This document shows positions 52,001-63,700 of a stretch of DNA of 64,000 nucleotides, piece by piece; position 1 is the stretch's first letter, and each line of letters begins with the position of its first letter. Both the position numbers and the translations under genes were made by a program. The stretch covers positions 13,133,001 through 13,197,000 of the forward strand of contig JABWDB010000005.1 of assembly GCA_019614645.1 (NCBI GenBank), written 5' to 3'. This DNA comes from Stratiolaelaps scimitus (lineage: Eukaryota > Arthropoda > Arachnida > Mesostigmata > Laelapidae). A model generated the notes under the pieces. That model saw only the letters and a program-made list of their open reading frames with translations, did no database searches and was not told the origin of the DNA.

Positions 52001-52158
52001 AACGCTAACAGATCAGAACGTCGGAAGGTACCACCGATGATGGCATCTCTGTACTCGTCACCGGCGTTGCTGGCCGTCGACGCTCCGACGAGCGTGGCCA
52101 CGAGTATGACAACGAGACCGCGCCGACGCGCCCACGGCGCAAACTGTACACTCCCCAT
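38447..52158 (-). CDS. Putative divergent TGF-beta-superfamily ligand precursor, 8-exon model
   Basis: Phase-compatible minus-strand exons are 51857-52158, 51026-51153, 48646-49040, 40514-40783, 40134-40278, 39904-40051, 39285-39367 and 38447-39072. They give 2097 bases and 698 residues. Exon 1 starts 12 bases after an in-frame stop, with a signal peptide (basic RRR, then GLVVILVATLVGA). FRRSDLLALLGSVPIPRF follows, resembling the helix at the start of TGF-beta/BMP propeptides. Exons 2-3 are Q/P-rich. Exons 4-7 have activin-propeptide-like strands (AFQFFFPQ, then TTLYLRLK) and N-glycosylation sites. The last exon ends with about 82 residues holding a cysteine, G-MPTVV-EPSGF, a second cysteine 30 residues after the first, C-x3-C and a terminal CGCY, in the spacing of TGF-beta ligands. 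Weak points are the donors at 48645, 39903 and 39284 and the choice of exon 6. The family call is my own alignment from memory of general motifs. Confidence 0.5.
39637..39733 (-). CDS. Alternative exon of the putative ligand gene
   Basis: This exon has a pyrimidine-rich TTTTTTTAG acceptor and a good CTCAG|GTATGTG donor. It enters in phase 1 and leaves in phase 2. It can therefore be joined between 40134-40278 and 39285-39367 in place of exon 39904-40051, but not together with it in frame. It would encode about 32 residues, including CTSVICRTSVLVDLSSSYPY. Its splice sites look better than those of the exon it would replace. Confidence 0.35.
42411..43047 (-). CDS. Candidate 3'-terminal two-exon piece of an unrecognised gene
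   Basis: The last exon, 42411-42521, follows a CTGTGCAG acceptor and encodes 36 residues (IIAGMIAGYDANKYRRRWDK, then a small-residue stretch ending RSLAKI and a TGA stop). A hydrophobic patch is followed by a basic cluster. A possible preceding exon, 42948-43047, starts after CTTGACAG, ends at CAG|GTCACG in the right phase, and encodes a Ser/Asn run then NNRTKGNPSGKSQ. I do not recognise the product. It lies inside the largest intron of the putative ligand gene on the same strand. It could be a nested gene, an alternative end of that gene, or chance. Confidence 0.3.
43900..47300. other. GC- and triplet-rich interval without an assigned gene
   Basis: CpG-rich sequence with CGC/CAG/GCT triplet runs (near 44127-44150, 44215-44240, 45800-45830 and 46186-46210) gives long open frames on both strands, including 46111-46767 minus and 45311-45745 plus. 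None shows a domain. Composition suggests a promoter or CpG-rich 5' region, perhaps an internal promoter of the surrounding gene. Confidence 0.35.
50075..50165 (+). repeat. Possible tRNA-like SINE fragment
   Basis: A B-box-like GGTTTGAATCCC is preceded at the right distance by a degenerate A-box-like stretch (GTAAGGGCAATGCGACGG). It is not the same family as 1181-1325. Confidence 0.3.
50585..50642. repeat. Perfect 20-bp inverted repeat around a TA-rich loop
   Basis: The arms ACCATCAAACTTTGGATAGT (50585-50604) and its exact reverse complement (50623-50642) flank an 18-base AT-rich loop, forming a strong potential hairpin inside an intron of the putative ligand gene. Confidence 0.95.
51527..51566. 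repeat. Exact 20-bp tandem duplication
   Basis: The unit ATTCTATTGAACAAACGATT occurs twice in a row without mismatch. Confidence 0.95.
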
Positions 52159-53300
52159 CGCCGTTCGTCACGCCTGACAATGTTCTGCTATACCACAACC
52201 TGTCTTCACCGGCTATGAACGGAGTCGTTGTTCGTCGGCACACACGAACGTCGTGGTTTGGTAACCACCACAACGAGTCGGGGGAAAGTAGTTGGTTGTT
52301 GACCGCGTTGTTTAGTCTGTTGTTGTGTTTGCCGTCAGTATCACGGTTACACTTTTGCACACGTTCGTTGCTTCTGTAGCACTTCCGGCGTTTCCTGAAA
52401 ATGCGGGCGCTTCAGGCGTTCCTCCTAAACACCAGGCTGCTGCTGCTCCTGCGCGAACGAGTTGTTGCGTGCTCTATCAACGGACACAAACTAGCTGCCA
52501 GCGGACCCTTCGGTACTTGACGTCCCCGAATAAGTTCGCCGCGCTTCGATTCCGTAGCGTGATAATAGCTCGATCTCTCACTTTGTTATCTTGTCAACGC
52601 TTCGTCGCTTGTTCTCGTCAACTTGTCCACGATCTCGGCGCTGACCATCAGCATCCGGCTGATCCTCAGGCTGTCTCAGATCAGGCTAGCTAGGCGGCTC
52701 ATCGATTTCTGTCACCAGATGCCGAAGTAAAGTCTGCCGCAGGAGCAGATCGCGCGCATTTTAAAGCCTAGCGATTCGCCCTCGCCTCGGTGCCCTCTCC
52801 CGGACCGCCCACCGTGAGCAACGTGGGCGGCGCTAATGTCGCTCAGTGGCAGTGCGCCGAACGCGACCACCGCAACTGACTTGCTCGAGGTGGATAACAC
52901 CCCACTTCCGGACACGGCCGGATCACTGACGCGATCAGGAGGCGTCGCCGCCGCCGCTGCGGCAGCAGGCACGAACGTTGTGTCCACGACGTTGCTCGCC
53001 GAGTCCGCCGGCTCGCTTCTCGCTGTCGACCAAACGTGCGATCGATGGCGGCCGCGTCCCGCTGCGAATTATCGTTACCTTTGCGAATCCTCCCCCCGGC
53101 GACCTATCCAATTCCAATTGAGTACTGTCAAATTCGGACTCTGCCTTGACGTAGCGCTTTCTCGAATATTATTTTCCGGGTCGTTTGAATTTCGAAAGCT
53201 CCTCGCCTCCCGCAGGTTCTATGAATTCATATGACAAAGTAGAAGGAACTTTTAGTACTAATCGTATCGTCGACAAACGACATTGTCCGCTGCGATACAC
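52159..53300. promoter_or_regulatory. GC-rich upstream region of the putative ligand gene
   Basis: An in-frame TGA lies just before the ligand start codon at 52158. Upstream sequence, especially 52750-53100, is GC-rich with CpGs and GCC runs, as expected of a CpG-type promoter or 5'UTR. Open frames on both strands (52325-52693 and 52836-53234 plus; 52712-52987 minus) show no recognisable domain. Confidence 0.4.
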
Positions 53301-53525
53301 GACCGCTTGCGTTGCGATAACGAATGTCGTATATTGGTGAATGTCGATCAAATGCGATGTTAGACTGGAACTAGAGCTGTTGAATGGACGAATGGTGGCT
53401 AGCAGCGTTCGACGATCAAGCCCTATGGTGAAATTGGTCTAGACTGCGTCTTCCTGTGGTTGGCGACGCGCTTGTGGTGGTCGGGAGTCAGCACGCGTCG
53501 ATATACTTCCATGGAAAATCAGATA

Positions 53526-53551
53526 ATATATATATATATATATATATATAT
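53526..53551. repeat. (TA)n microsatellite
   Basis: This is a pure TA tract of 26 bases. Confidence 0.95.
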
Positions 53552-56500
53552 GTGTATCTGTTGGAGTGTGAGAGAGGCAGTAAAAGTGACCATCGGGTGG
53601 ATGTCTTCTGTCAAACACTGCTCCCAGGAACAAATAATGATCAGGAACAGTTCTCCTGCCAGTATCGATATAGTATAAGATAGCAGGTACGGATTGTCAG
53701 TAGCATTTGAGGTGTGTCAACAGGTGTAGCGTCTGTTAACTCTGAGGTAACTGCAACTCCACATATAACCTCATATAGGGTTTAGCGACCTTTCGTGTCG
53801 TTGTTGACGACTGATACACCTAAGGTCCCTTGAGAGACTAACAAATAGGTGCGGTTGCTATTTATGTGCTAACAGAAATCTACGGGGGTGCGAACAGACC
53901 GTGGATTGCTGTACAGTTTACAGATCCGACTTTACACAGCCAGCAGCTTTGTAAGTTGATCAATGACTACAGCGATTTAATCATAGATTAACTATTTTAA
54001 CAGTACAACAAAAATGGCTACGGTCGGCTAATTCCCTCATACTCGTGGTAATGTTACGGTAGAAGAACTATCTACAGTACGTGGCCCAGCCACTGCGAAC
54101 CATACCATGCTGAACGAATTAACACCTAACCTGCAGTGCAAAAAATACATTTTATATCTAGACTCGTACACTGATACTGAGCAGCGACTCACTCTGAAAA
54201 AACACCTTTAAAATTAAGCCTTTATTAGCCTTAATTAGCAAGTTACCTGTTAATTTGGCCATCTACGAACGCTTTTTTTTTGGTTAATACGTAGGTTCCG
54301 ATTCTGGGTCTCCTCGTTGTGAATGCTCGCCTCATTCGCGTTGTCGCCCGTTCTGTTTATAATTTATTTGACTCGATTTCTTCTAAATCATCCCGAGGCT
54401 AAAAGACCCAATTATAGAATGTTTTCCAAGAAATTGACACCATGAAAAAAAAAATAATACAATATAATACCTATATACGCTAAATTTGTTTCTCATTTGT
54501 TGTCCGAATTATTGTTATTATTATGATTATATTGTAGTTCACGTCATTCGCACAATCTCTTCCACGAGTACCAGGCGAGTTGTTCGCAACGCGCCGACAT
54601 TTTCGTTGATAGCCTGATATGCTGACATCTGGTGTACCTACATGAAAGCGATGTTCTTGTGGCCTAACTACCACAATTCCGACTTACCTAGTACAGATAC
54701 ACTAAGGCGTATGCGCGTTTGAGAGTGGCACATTTTAAAACACCCGTCAGCTTCGACGGGCTCACACATAGACGTGTGTCGTCTGTTGACGCGTGGACCC
54801 ACGTGTATTCAGTGATAGGCTGACGCGAGGGCCCATCGTGGCATTGCTTGGCCGCCAACTTCATTCTCCCTGGTAATGAATACTAATCGTGGTAGATTTT
54901 CAAAGTCGCAGAATATTGAATTAGCTATCTAACAGCCATCTGTTCTCACATCGCTGTGGGTGTACGAATGGCTTAATACAAATACATTACCCAATATCTA
55001 TAATCGGATTGCCGTAAGACAATATAGCGTTACTAGATACGACTAGCCGAGCTCGTCGCCTTGATGCATGAATAAGAATTTTTGAGTTACTATTTTCAGA
55101 TTGTGCCCCATGAACGGGTATTTGTCAAATTTAGCGAGTAAAATTCACGTATTGCCTCCGCTAATGAGCGAACCGATAATTGGTAGTGCAACCTCTAGCT
55201 GTTTCTCCTGTTGTTAGTAATATACTAAAGAATTCAGAACTGAGGCGCACCAATTGCAAATCCGATTTCCAAGCAATTGTGCTAATTGCTGCCCCCCCCC
55301 CTCCACCCTTTCGATTACCCACGCTCAATTATAAAATTATAACACCTCAGTTGTGGTCATTATGTACTTCAGCTACGAAGGCTGTTTTGCTCGTGTACTC
55401 CTGAACCCCAGCTTGTCTACAAGTAGAGCAAGGTTTAACAGTGTAGTGCAGTGTGTATGCATATCGAAGTGATGCGAAGTACTTTGGAACCGTTCGAGTC
55501 GAGCTATGGTGCAGAGTTTTTATGGGTTTAAGGGGTTTGCGAGTCCCAAAGTGCCACTGAAGGCTGCGAGTGGCGTCACTTCATCAGGTATTCCCCAAAA
55601 AGCCTCCGTAAAGAACAGCAAAGATATGGCCGCCGGCGTAAGGGATGACACACGCTTCGGCGCACCAAGGAGGCAAGCGGGTGTTCGCCTTTAAGGCCGT
55701 ACGTTGCTGTTCATTTACGAGTTGAGCCATGCGCACTGTGACTGACTGGTGTCATTAAGATGATGTTACAATCGAGGGGGGTTGATATACGCCGTTTTCC
55801 AAAATGTTACCCATTCAACGTGTAGTTCTACCACGTGAGCCTAGGATACGCCACTTACTCATGCTACACGACTCACCTTGTTCTTTTGTGAGAAAGCCAT
55901 TGAGCGTGTGATTGGCCACACAGTGTACTCTTTCCATACTCTGTACCTGAAATGGTTGGAACTATATGGTGGGATGATTAGTAGTGGTCGGATAGTATAT
56001 ATAGATATTCGGTGAACAGCACACGTGACAGCGTATACTAACTCGTAACACCGGATAGGGGGGTCGCGCGCGAATGTGTATAGTCGTGGCCTCCACCATA
56101 CAAACACGAGTATCGATGAATGGCCTCGGTAGTAGAAGCAGGTTCTGTGGTCGACTCATGTTTAGCAGTTGTTGTTCTGATGCTGTTGTTGTTTCCCACT
56201 GCCTTCATCGCGCCTGTTCACCACTGTTCCGTATCAGCTGACACAGAAGGTGCTGCTGCCGCCCATTTGCAAAACGGATCATATCGTTGTCTACGAACGA
56301 TCCCCTCCTTAGCCATCGGACGTATATGTGACTCGGTTTAAGCTATATCCTACTTTACAGCATAGCCATTCGTAGGAAAGCTCTATTCGTATAGACGAAA
56401 AAAAGTAACCCTGCCCCTATGAATGGCACGCTGTCAAGGGTCTGAAGTAGACCCCAAATGATGCTTCGATAGCAGACCTCCAATGACCTGACTCGTAGAC

Positions 56501-57431
56501 GTCAACAAGCGATCTAGTGTGAAACGCCAAAAAGAAAAACACAAGAAAAAGCGCTCGAAACAAGAAAACCACACACTATTCGGTAATTGACACACCTCCC
56601 CCCCCCGCCTTTAACCTCTATCTGCGGCCATTATAAATTCGCCTACCGCACGTCTGCTGGAAGCGTTCGTTATATCAAATCTCGTTTAACAAGAATTATC
56701 ACCGCGACGCGTGCTCACGTACGCGTTACACGCTGGACGCTAGGCGGTGTTTATGTCTGGCGTAGACATCGTAAAACGCGCGTTCTTTTTTTATTTTTAT
56801 TTGCTTATTATTTATTGGCCTGGCTCGCGTATGCACGCTGCAGGTCCACCCTTCCACGCCCTCTCTAATATGTTGTGTCTGGAGCGTCCGCTGCGCAAGA
56901 TTCCAGACTTATTTCGTCGCAGACGGCGGCTGACGTCGAAGGTTCTCGTCGGCGTCTCGGGGTGGCAGTGACGCGCGGGACATCCATCGCTGTGGTGGCG
57001 GTCACAGCTGCAGCAACAGCTACAACAGCACGAGCAATCGTAGCGGCCAGCAAGTCCGAGTCACCGCCGGGCACAAACGAGACGTCGTCTGCGATGTCTC
57101 GGAATGAACGAGCGGACGGGCGGTCGGACGGTCGAATTAACGGACGAGACAGCAGCAGCAGCAGCAGCAGCAACAACAACATCAACAACAACAGCAACAG
57201 CAGCGACATGATACAATGATGACCTTGGCGGTCTGGCGCAACGGATAGGTTGAATCGGCTACTTAGGTGTCAGTTGTAGTTGGTCGAGCGGCGGACTGGA
57301 CGCCTCAGCAGGCTGTCTGATATCAGTCGCGGCTGACTTCAGCTACGAGAACGATCCATCGGCGACTAGTCGGGCTGATAGGTGTGTCACTGTGAATATG
57401 CAAGTAGATTTTCATACAGATACACACACAC

Positions 57432-57434
<3 letters not shown>

Positions 57435-57467
<33 letters not shown>
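57435..57467. repeat. (TA)n microsatellite
   Basis: This is a pure TA tract of 33 bases next to a CA run. Confidence 0.95.
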
Positions 57468-57470
<3 letters not shown>

Positions 57471-58202
57471 TGTATGCGTATGTCGTGGATGCTGTGGCTG
57501 ACACATGAGGTGCAGACAACGCTCTGAACAGAACGATTGAAATAGGGCCGACATCAGCAAGAGGTATAGAACCGCAGGGGTGAGTGAGAGGAAGGAGGAT
57601 ATTCGGGGGTATCACGGACGCAATCGAGCTCGTATTCGAGGAACTGGAGAAGGTCGACTGACGAGGGCCATCCCTATCTGTGCGTTGAGTACTGGCTCAT
57701 TTGCTTCATCTTGGGAGATGTAGTAGTTTCTTTAGTTACACCTTATTTGACCCTAAGCAGTCTCATTCGAATACGACCCCAAGCCAATCGTTCTCCAGAC
57801 GAGAAAGCATCGTCACTTAATCCTGTGTGTTGTTTTCGACGGTCGAGCAAAAACATAGCCATGTGTCAATGGGTAATCAAAGGGTATTCACTATTTAGGA
57901 CAATACGTAGTGTTACCCCATGGAGGATGAGTTCGTACCCTTCCGCTTAAGTACAGGTTGGACCAAATGTTAATGCTGACACTACAATCTATCATTGTAG
58001 TGTCTGTATGTATCTCGTCATACGTAGCAGACTCGGGGAATTTTCGCTCGTAACTGATTTTTCATGTTTGAAAGGATTCGGTTCCGCTGTATGGTATTTC
58101 TTCAAGAATTCATCATGTCGGTCGTACGGAACTTATCTGTACTTGCTCGAAGAGACCTACATCACGGGAGGACAATAGGCTAACAATATATGGCACGCGA
58201 AT

Positions 58203-58286
58203 TTCTGGGGGTCGAACCCGCGATCACAAATCATGATAGCCACACTCACACATATGCGCATTAGCCATCCGAGCCACGCCGCTACA
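58203..58286 (-). repeat. tRNA-derived SINE or tRNA pseudogene, second family
   Basis: On the minus strand, an A-box-like TGGCTCGGATGG and a perfect B box (GGGTTCGACCCC) lie about 50 bases apart, with a GCGGCGT start. The sequence after the T-arm does not pair with the 5' end to form an acceptor stem, so it is not an intact tRNA gene. It differs in body from the family at 1181 and 23260. Confidence 0.6.
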
Positions 58287-60485
58287 GATGCACGTACCTA
58301 CCTAACAACCTAGTAAAATCGGGCAGAGATAGGGTTATTTCGGAGAGCATTATTCCTCTTCGATTTAGCTTAATCAGAATTTTCTCGAAATTGAGTTAAC
58401 TTAGCGTCTGGATCGCTGTTGAATTTTTATTGATTTCTTTCTCCAGGGACCCATACGAGTATCTAGTAACATCTGGCTGTATAATAGGTTAGCGCATTCA
58501 GGACCGATCAGCTTACTTGAACGGAAAATAATAACGTGCAAATGGCAAGGTGGCCCTATTTTGAATAATTGTCCATTTCACACAATAGTCTTTCACAAAT
58601 TCGGCTGGGTGTACACGGGCGTCCCGTTCTCTCACTAGACGAAACAGTTAGGCCTGGTTTCTGTTCACACATGATCAACACTTGAAGCGTTCACACCCGG
58701 ACATCGACTATGCAACTCAAGCCCAACCAAGTGATGCGTCAATGTCCCTTGTCCATCTCATTGTTTTAAAGCACGAAAGTTTCTTCAAAGCTACGGACAC
58801 CACACCACTTGGAACGGTTGAACTTTCACGGAAGGTGGACCGATCCAGCGCAGAAGAAATCGGCCAGGGGTGGCAAAACATCTCGTAAAACCTGCTAAAA
58901 AGCCATCCTCCATTGAGAGTCTCCTCTCTTCCCTAGTTTCTAATACACCAATGTATTTATATTCTACGATCGAAATCCGTTTGCGACATGCGCCCTAGGC
59001 CAACACCCCCCAGCAGGGCCGTAACTAAATCCCCACGGCTGACAAGTGTGCATCATAAAACGGTCACGTTCGTGTACTGTGCAAACCGTTGTATTAGCTC
59101 TAGATCATCTCCCCGCAGCTACGCCGCAGCAGCAGCAGCAGCAAAAGCAGCACAATCCAGCGTAGAGCCCTGCCTTAGAAAGATGGACAGCTGATAGTCA
59201 GCTATGGAATAAAGAGAGCAGCTGCAGCAGCAGCACGGGTTGTCATAGCCGCCGTAAAGGCACCATATTAGCTGAAGGGGTCGTTGGACGGATGGCTTTA
59301 TCCTGTCATTGCCGCGAAGTGCGGTGGAGACGACGCGTATCTTAGCAAATAGACACGGACCAAGTAAATAAGCAACGCCGTACAAGCGTCATATAGGTGA
59401 GTGCTAGACAGTTGCTGGTTTATTATGTAAATGTGTTGTTCGTCTGGTACTCGGAATGATTGAGTCGTAGTGTCTGCTGTCAAGGAAGCGAAATGCCTAG
59501 TTCTGTTTGCTGTACACTTGCCGACGGGGCTTTACTACACCCCCGAACCCTGACTAGCGCACTATGCACAACGGCGATAGTGGCCGTGGTGGTGGTAGTC
59601 GCAGATGTGATGATGCCTGTCGGCGAAAAAGCTCGGTCCAGCGTAGTATCTCGAGTGTGCGTCAACTTCGATTACGGAACCTGTCGGCGGGAAGACATCA
59701 CATTAGCGGCCGCACGTGAAACGAGAGCTCAGTCTAGGCGAATGTCTACACTATCGAGAAATAGAGAAACCCCAGAGGGAGAGAGGGTCGGTGCATGTTG
59801 TAGCGATGCAGCTTCGCGGTTGTTCACACCGAGCATCACGACTCGCAGAACATTACAATAACAACATGTTGCGAGTCGGGAGTCGTTTGGGCAATATACT
59901 CGTGTGTTGTATTAATTAAGGAGTTTGATGGCTTGCACCGGCCTTGTGCTGCGGAAAGGAACAAATGCTGTTATTTATTATCATTATCATTATTTACTAG
60001 AGGTAGTGGCAATGGTGCCTCAGTATCTCACGTCGTATTTCATATGTGATCACTAGAGGTAGGCCTGTTTCGATAAAACATGTTTATTTAGAAAATAAAA
60101 AACAACAGCCCGCGCAACTGCTACCAAGAAGTAGGCTTTGCTTGAGCACCCTCTGCCCGATGGTTTCCAAGCAACAGTGTGTCATTTATAGGATGGCTAG
60201 GCATGGAAAATGAAATCTACTCAAGTGTTGTCTTACATATTGCTCAACGCATGGCGGATCCGGGTCATGTGGTAGGCTTGCGCGATTTTGTTACGCTGAA
60301 ATTTGTCATAGTCCCCAGTGAACGACGGTCTCCAGATCTGAATTACATAACACACAATCGGCACAGAACCATGTGCCACAATCCATGCTGTCAGCATTCG
60401 GAAATTCGGTGGTAGTTCGCCATTCCTCGAACAAACACCGCGATTCCATGCACTAGAAGTCAGTTTTATTTTTGGAAAAAGAACA

Positions 60486-60486
<1 letters not shown>

Positions 60487-60529
<43 letters not shown>
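60487..60529. repeat. (TA)n microsatellite
   Basis: This is a pure TA tract of 43 bases just upstream of the cysteine-rich exon candidate. Confidence 0.95.
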
Positions 60530-60535
<6 letters not shown>

Positions 60536-60555
60536 TATCTACTGCTCACGGGCAG

Positions 60556-60762
60556 GAGGTGTCCGTCCGTTCCAGTTTCAGACAGTTTGAGTCTAGATTC
60601 AGGTCATCAGGTCAAGCGTGGACGGCGTGTGGGATGACCTGTTCGGGCACCTGTGTCTGTTCCTCGGTCTCGACTGTCTCGCTGATACCCAAAGATTACT
60701 GTCGCGACTGCTACGGCCGCTGCTTTATCCGACATTGCCCCATTCCGCCATGTGGACAATGA
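60556..60762 (+). CDS. Candidate terminal exon encoding a cysteine-rich segment
   Basis: After a CACGGGCAG acceptor the frame is open for 68 codons to a TGA. The first 22 residues are basic and Ser/Arg-rich. The last 46 residues hold nine cysteines in two clusters: C-x3-C-x3-C-x1-C, then C-x2-C-x3-C-x4-C-x4-C. Such density is unlikely in random sequence and suggests a disulfide-stabilised extracellular segment or a metal-binding one. No family is recognised and no upstream exon was found. It may still be chance. Confidence 0.3.
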   Translation, partial: EVSVRSSFRQFESRFRSSGQAWTACGMTCSGTCVCSSVSTVSLIPKDYCRDCYGRCFIRHCPIPPCGQ

Positions 60763-63700
60763 TGAAATAGAGCGTCACCCCTTTGTAAGCGTCGCCAGGG
60801 GCCGCCTCGCATGTATATCCCTACTGGGTATAAGAAGAAGTTTCGGGCAGTGTTTTCCTTTTATAGAAAACGAACAGCAGCTACTACCGATTTGCCAATT
60901 CAACGAACAGGGGATACACAGGCATTGTCTGAGATGACAACTAACTATCAAACTTCTAAGGATATAAATCTGTTCGGACGAAGTGCGAAACGGCCTCGAA
61001 GGTTCAGCCTCTCGGGCGGTGGAGGCGCGGCTTCACGCGAGTGAGCGCTTCCACTGGTGGGAGCTACCGCTGTGTGATGGCACATCTGTGAAGCACGTCG
61101 TGACCAATGACGTCGGCCGATTTTGTCGGGTTGGCAAGAGTAGTTTTTGGAAGTACCTTTTTAACGTAGGCACTATTGAGTATTCTTATTGGCGGCGTGG
61201 CGAATTTGTCGATTATTGTTGACCTCCGTTCGGATCCCTGCGCCTAACGAGAGGGTAGTACTTACGTTTCGAACTTACGCGAGTTAGTCGGAAATTTGGA
61301 TTTCCTCACTTGAAGCAAGCTCAGGCAGCTTGGTACGAGGAAAATAATTTCCTTTTTTCTTTTCAAACCCTTCATATTCTCTTCATAAGTCGTCGAACCC
61401 GGGCTACCTTCCTCATCGCTGTCTCATTTCCTTGTTCTCTCGGTATTGACGTTGCCCTGTGAGCATCTACATTTTGCCGACTGTATCTCATTGCAGCTCT
61501 TGTGCAGTTGTCCTTCACCAGGATTCAAACAAATGGTGGAAGTCAGTCCAATGTAATTTTTGCAATTTTATCTCAGCTGTCGTAACACGCTTGACTCACC
61601 TAATTAAGTATTATGTATTTATAATATAATGCCAAGTACAAACTATATATGACACTGTGTCTCTAATTATTGCCTATATTAAGACATTCAATGTATATAT
61701 ATACATATATATATATATATAAACCCTCATCTGTTTTTGACCTGCACAACAATACTCGAACGGTGACTGTCCCCAGCGACGGATCGCGTCCGAGCCGCCA
61801 AAGAGTTTCGCTTATTTACCAGTCTGTCAACGGACATTTCTCTTCATTACGAGCAGAGCCAGAGTCGAGCAACGCGCTAAGTATCGTCAGTCGCTTGGGG
61901 ACGCCGTATGCCACCGTGCGTTATGTCGTAGGCCGACGTCAGACGGCCACTAACTACCCTGACTCAGTGTGGCTTTTGACTGACTGTAGTTATGGTTGTC
62001 GTCGTCGCCGCTGCTGTTATTGTTGTTGCTGGTTGCGTCTAACGTTGCACCACTCTCGGTATGCACGTGTGAGCATCGTGTCAACTGAGATTGACTGAGT
62101 TCATGTCGCGGATATATACACAACTGATCAGCACTACTATGTGGTCTGCACCTTCAGACCGCTGAACTGCGTGGAGTGCTCCGTCGTCGCCGTCGACGAC
62201 CCTATCGCTGTCACCGGGCGGCGGCACAGGCGTTTTTACTACGCTACGAGATGGCTCGAGATGGGCTCAAATCGCTAACACTCTGTTGTATTCATTTCGA
62301 GGGTGCAAGCATGTCAAAAGTGTACCGCAATTTTGTGCACTAACGCCAACGCGTACGGCGTAGGCGGAAGGCAAAGCTCTAGCAACGTGCTTCAATCTAT
62401 TATGCCGGTTATATTATAATCTATAATATGACCGTTGAATGAGGATATGGGCAATAACTTGCAGGCAATTCCTTCTTAAAAGATATTTCAGGACATGCAA
62501 GCCAGAGATGGCGAGCACGTTATTCTAGAAAAGCGTCGGAGGAGCCCTCGTTATGACCACTGAGATCCTCTCGAAATCCTTTAGTATTCGTCCCACGTAG
62601 CAAAAAGTGACCATGATCTATTGCTATTGAGGGCCACGTGCGGAGAGAGAGAGAGAGACAACACAGTAAATTCACCGATTTCACAATGGCTTCCAGGGCT
62701 CCCATTTATTCTCCTGATCGGCTGCCACGGCCGGCATCGAAAGAGTGCGTGCCACTCTGTTGGATGACGATACGAACATGATGCTCTCTCTCTCTCTCTC
62801 TCTCTCTTCACACACACACACATACACACAAACAGATCAATGAAGGAAAAATTGGTTATCTCGCATTCGCCAAAGCGTCGGTGTATGCATTTGGCTTTGA
62901 CCTATGTCTACAAGCACGCCACAGCTAGCCAAAACTATAATGACAACACCTTATAGGTATACCGTTTTTTTTTCATACATTTATTTACATGTTTTTGTAT
63001 TTTTAAATGGTCTTTATAGGTTTTGTTTCAGTTTTACATGTTTTTTTAAAGATATTTTACCTGCTATTTTATACTTTTCATGTACTTTTGGTCTTTTTTC
63101 AATTTTTTTCATATATGGTTGCGGCGTAACGAGCATACGTCCTAGCTACCTAAAACCTTTGACACGCTGACACACACTCACACCACACCTCAACTTGAAA
63201 TTCAGCTAGGTTCTCGCATATCCCAATAGAGAGTTCTATGCGGCTGCTGCTACATCTTTTGGGTCTTGTTGTTCGAATACTTGATGTGCGTCTGGGATCA
63301 CCATGTCCCGTATTGTATCGTCACTCCGAGTGCTATTGTAGTACAGGCGGAGTTGAATAGCTATCAATCATCGTAGTTAACTGGAAGTGTCCCGTCGGAC
63401 GGCTTGAAGCAGGACGTCGAAGAAAACCGTTGCCGTCGCCCATTACAGCGAGGCGTCGGGGGTCATGTGCGTTCACGCTCAACACGAAGGTCATTCGGAT
63501 CGAAAACTCAGTAGATCCGGCCACCCCTGCCGTATTCGCTAATCAGTGAGAGGAGGACGTGCAGATTAGGAAAAGTCGGAGGTAAACTACCCCCGGCGAT
63601 AAGGGGCAATGAAGTGCGCTGGGGTGGTGTGCGCGGGTTCGGCAAACAATAGAATCAGGCTATATTTAGAATATGCTTTAATGCGCCCAGTTATTTTCGG

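Larger units (their letters stand above)
53301..58202. other. No supportable gene
   Basis: Two (TA)n tracts and a GC-rich, CAG-repeat-bearing patch (56880-57330) are the only distinct features. The patch is open on both strands with low-complexity products, which is typical of 5'UTR or promoter sequence. Confidence 0.45.

Noticed and set aside
52325..52693. Plus-strand frame with a signal-peptide-like start
   Set aside because: No domain or supporting splice context. It overlaps the likely promoter of the minus-strand ligand-like gene.
56865..57219. Paired open frames on opposite strands, poly-Leu and poly-Ser/Asn
   Set aside because: Both arise from CAG/AAC repeats and neither has non-repetitive conserved content.
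58203..58286. A functional tRNA gene
   Set aside because: The A and B boxes are present but the 5' and 3' ends do not pair into an acceptor stem.
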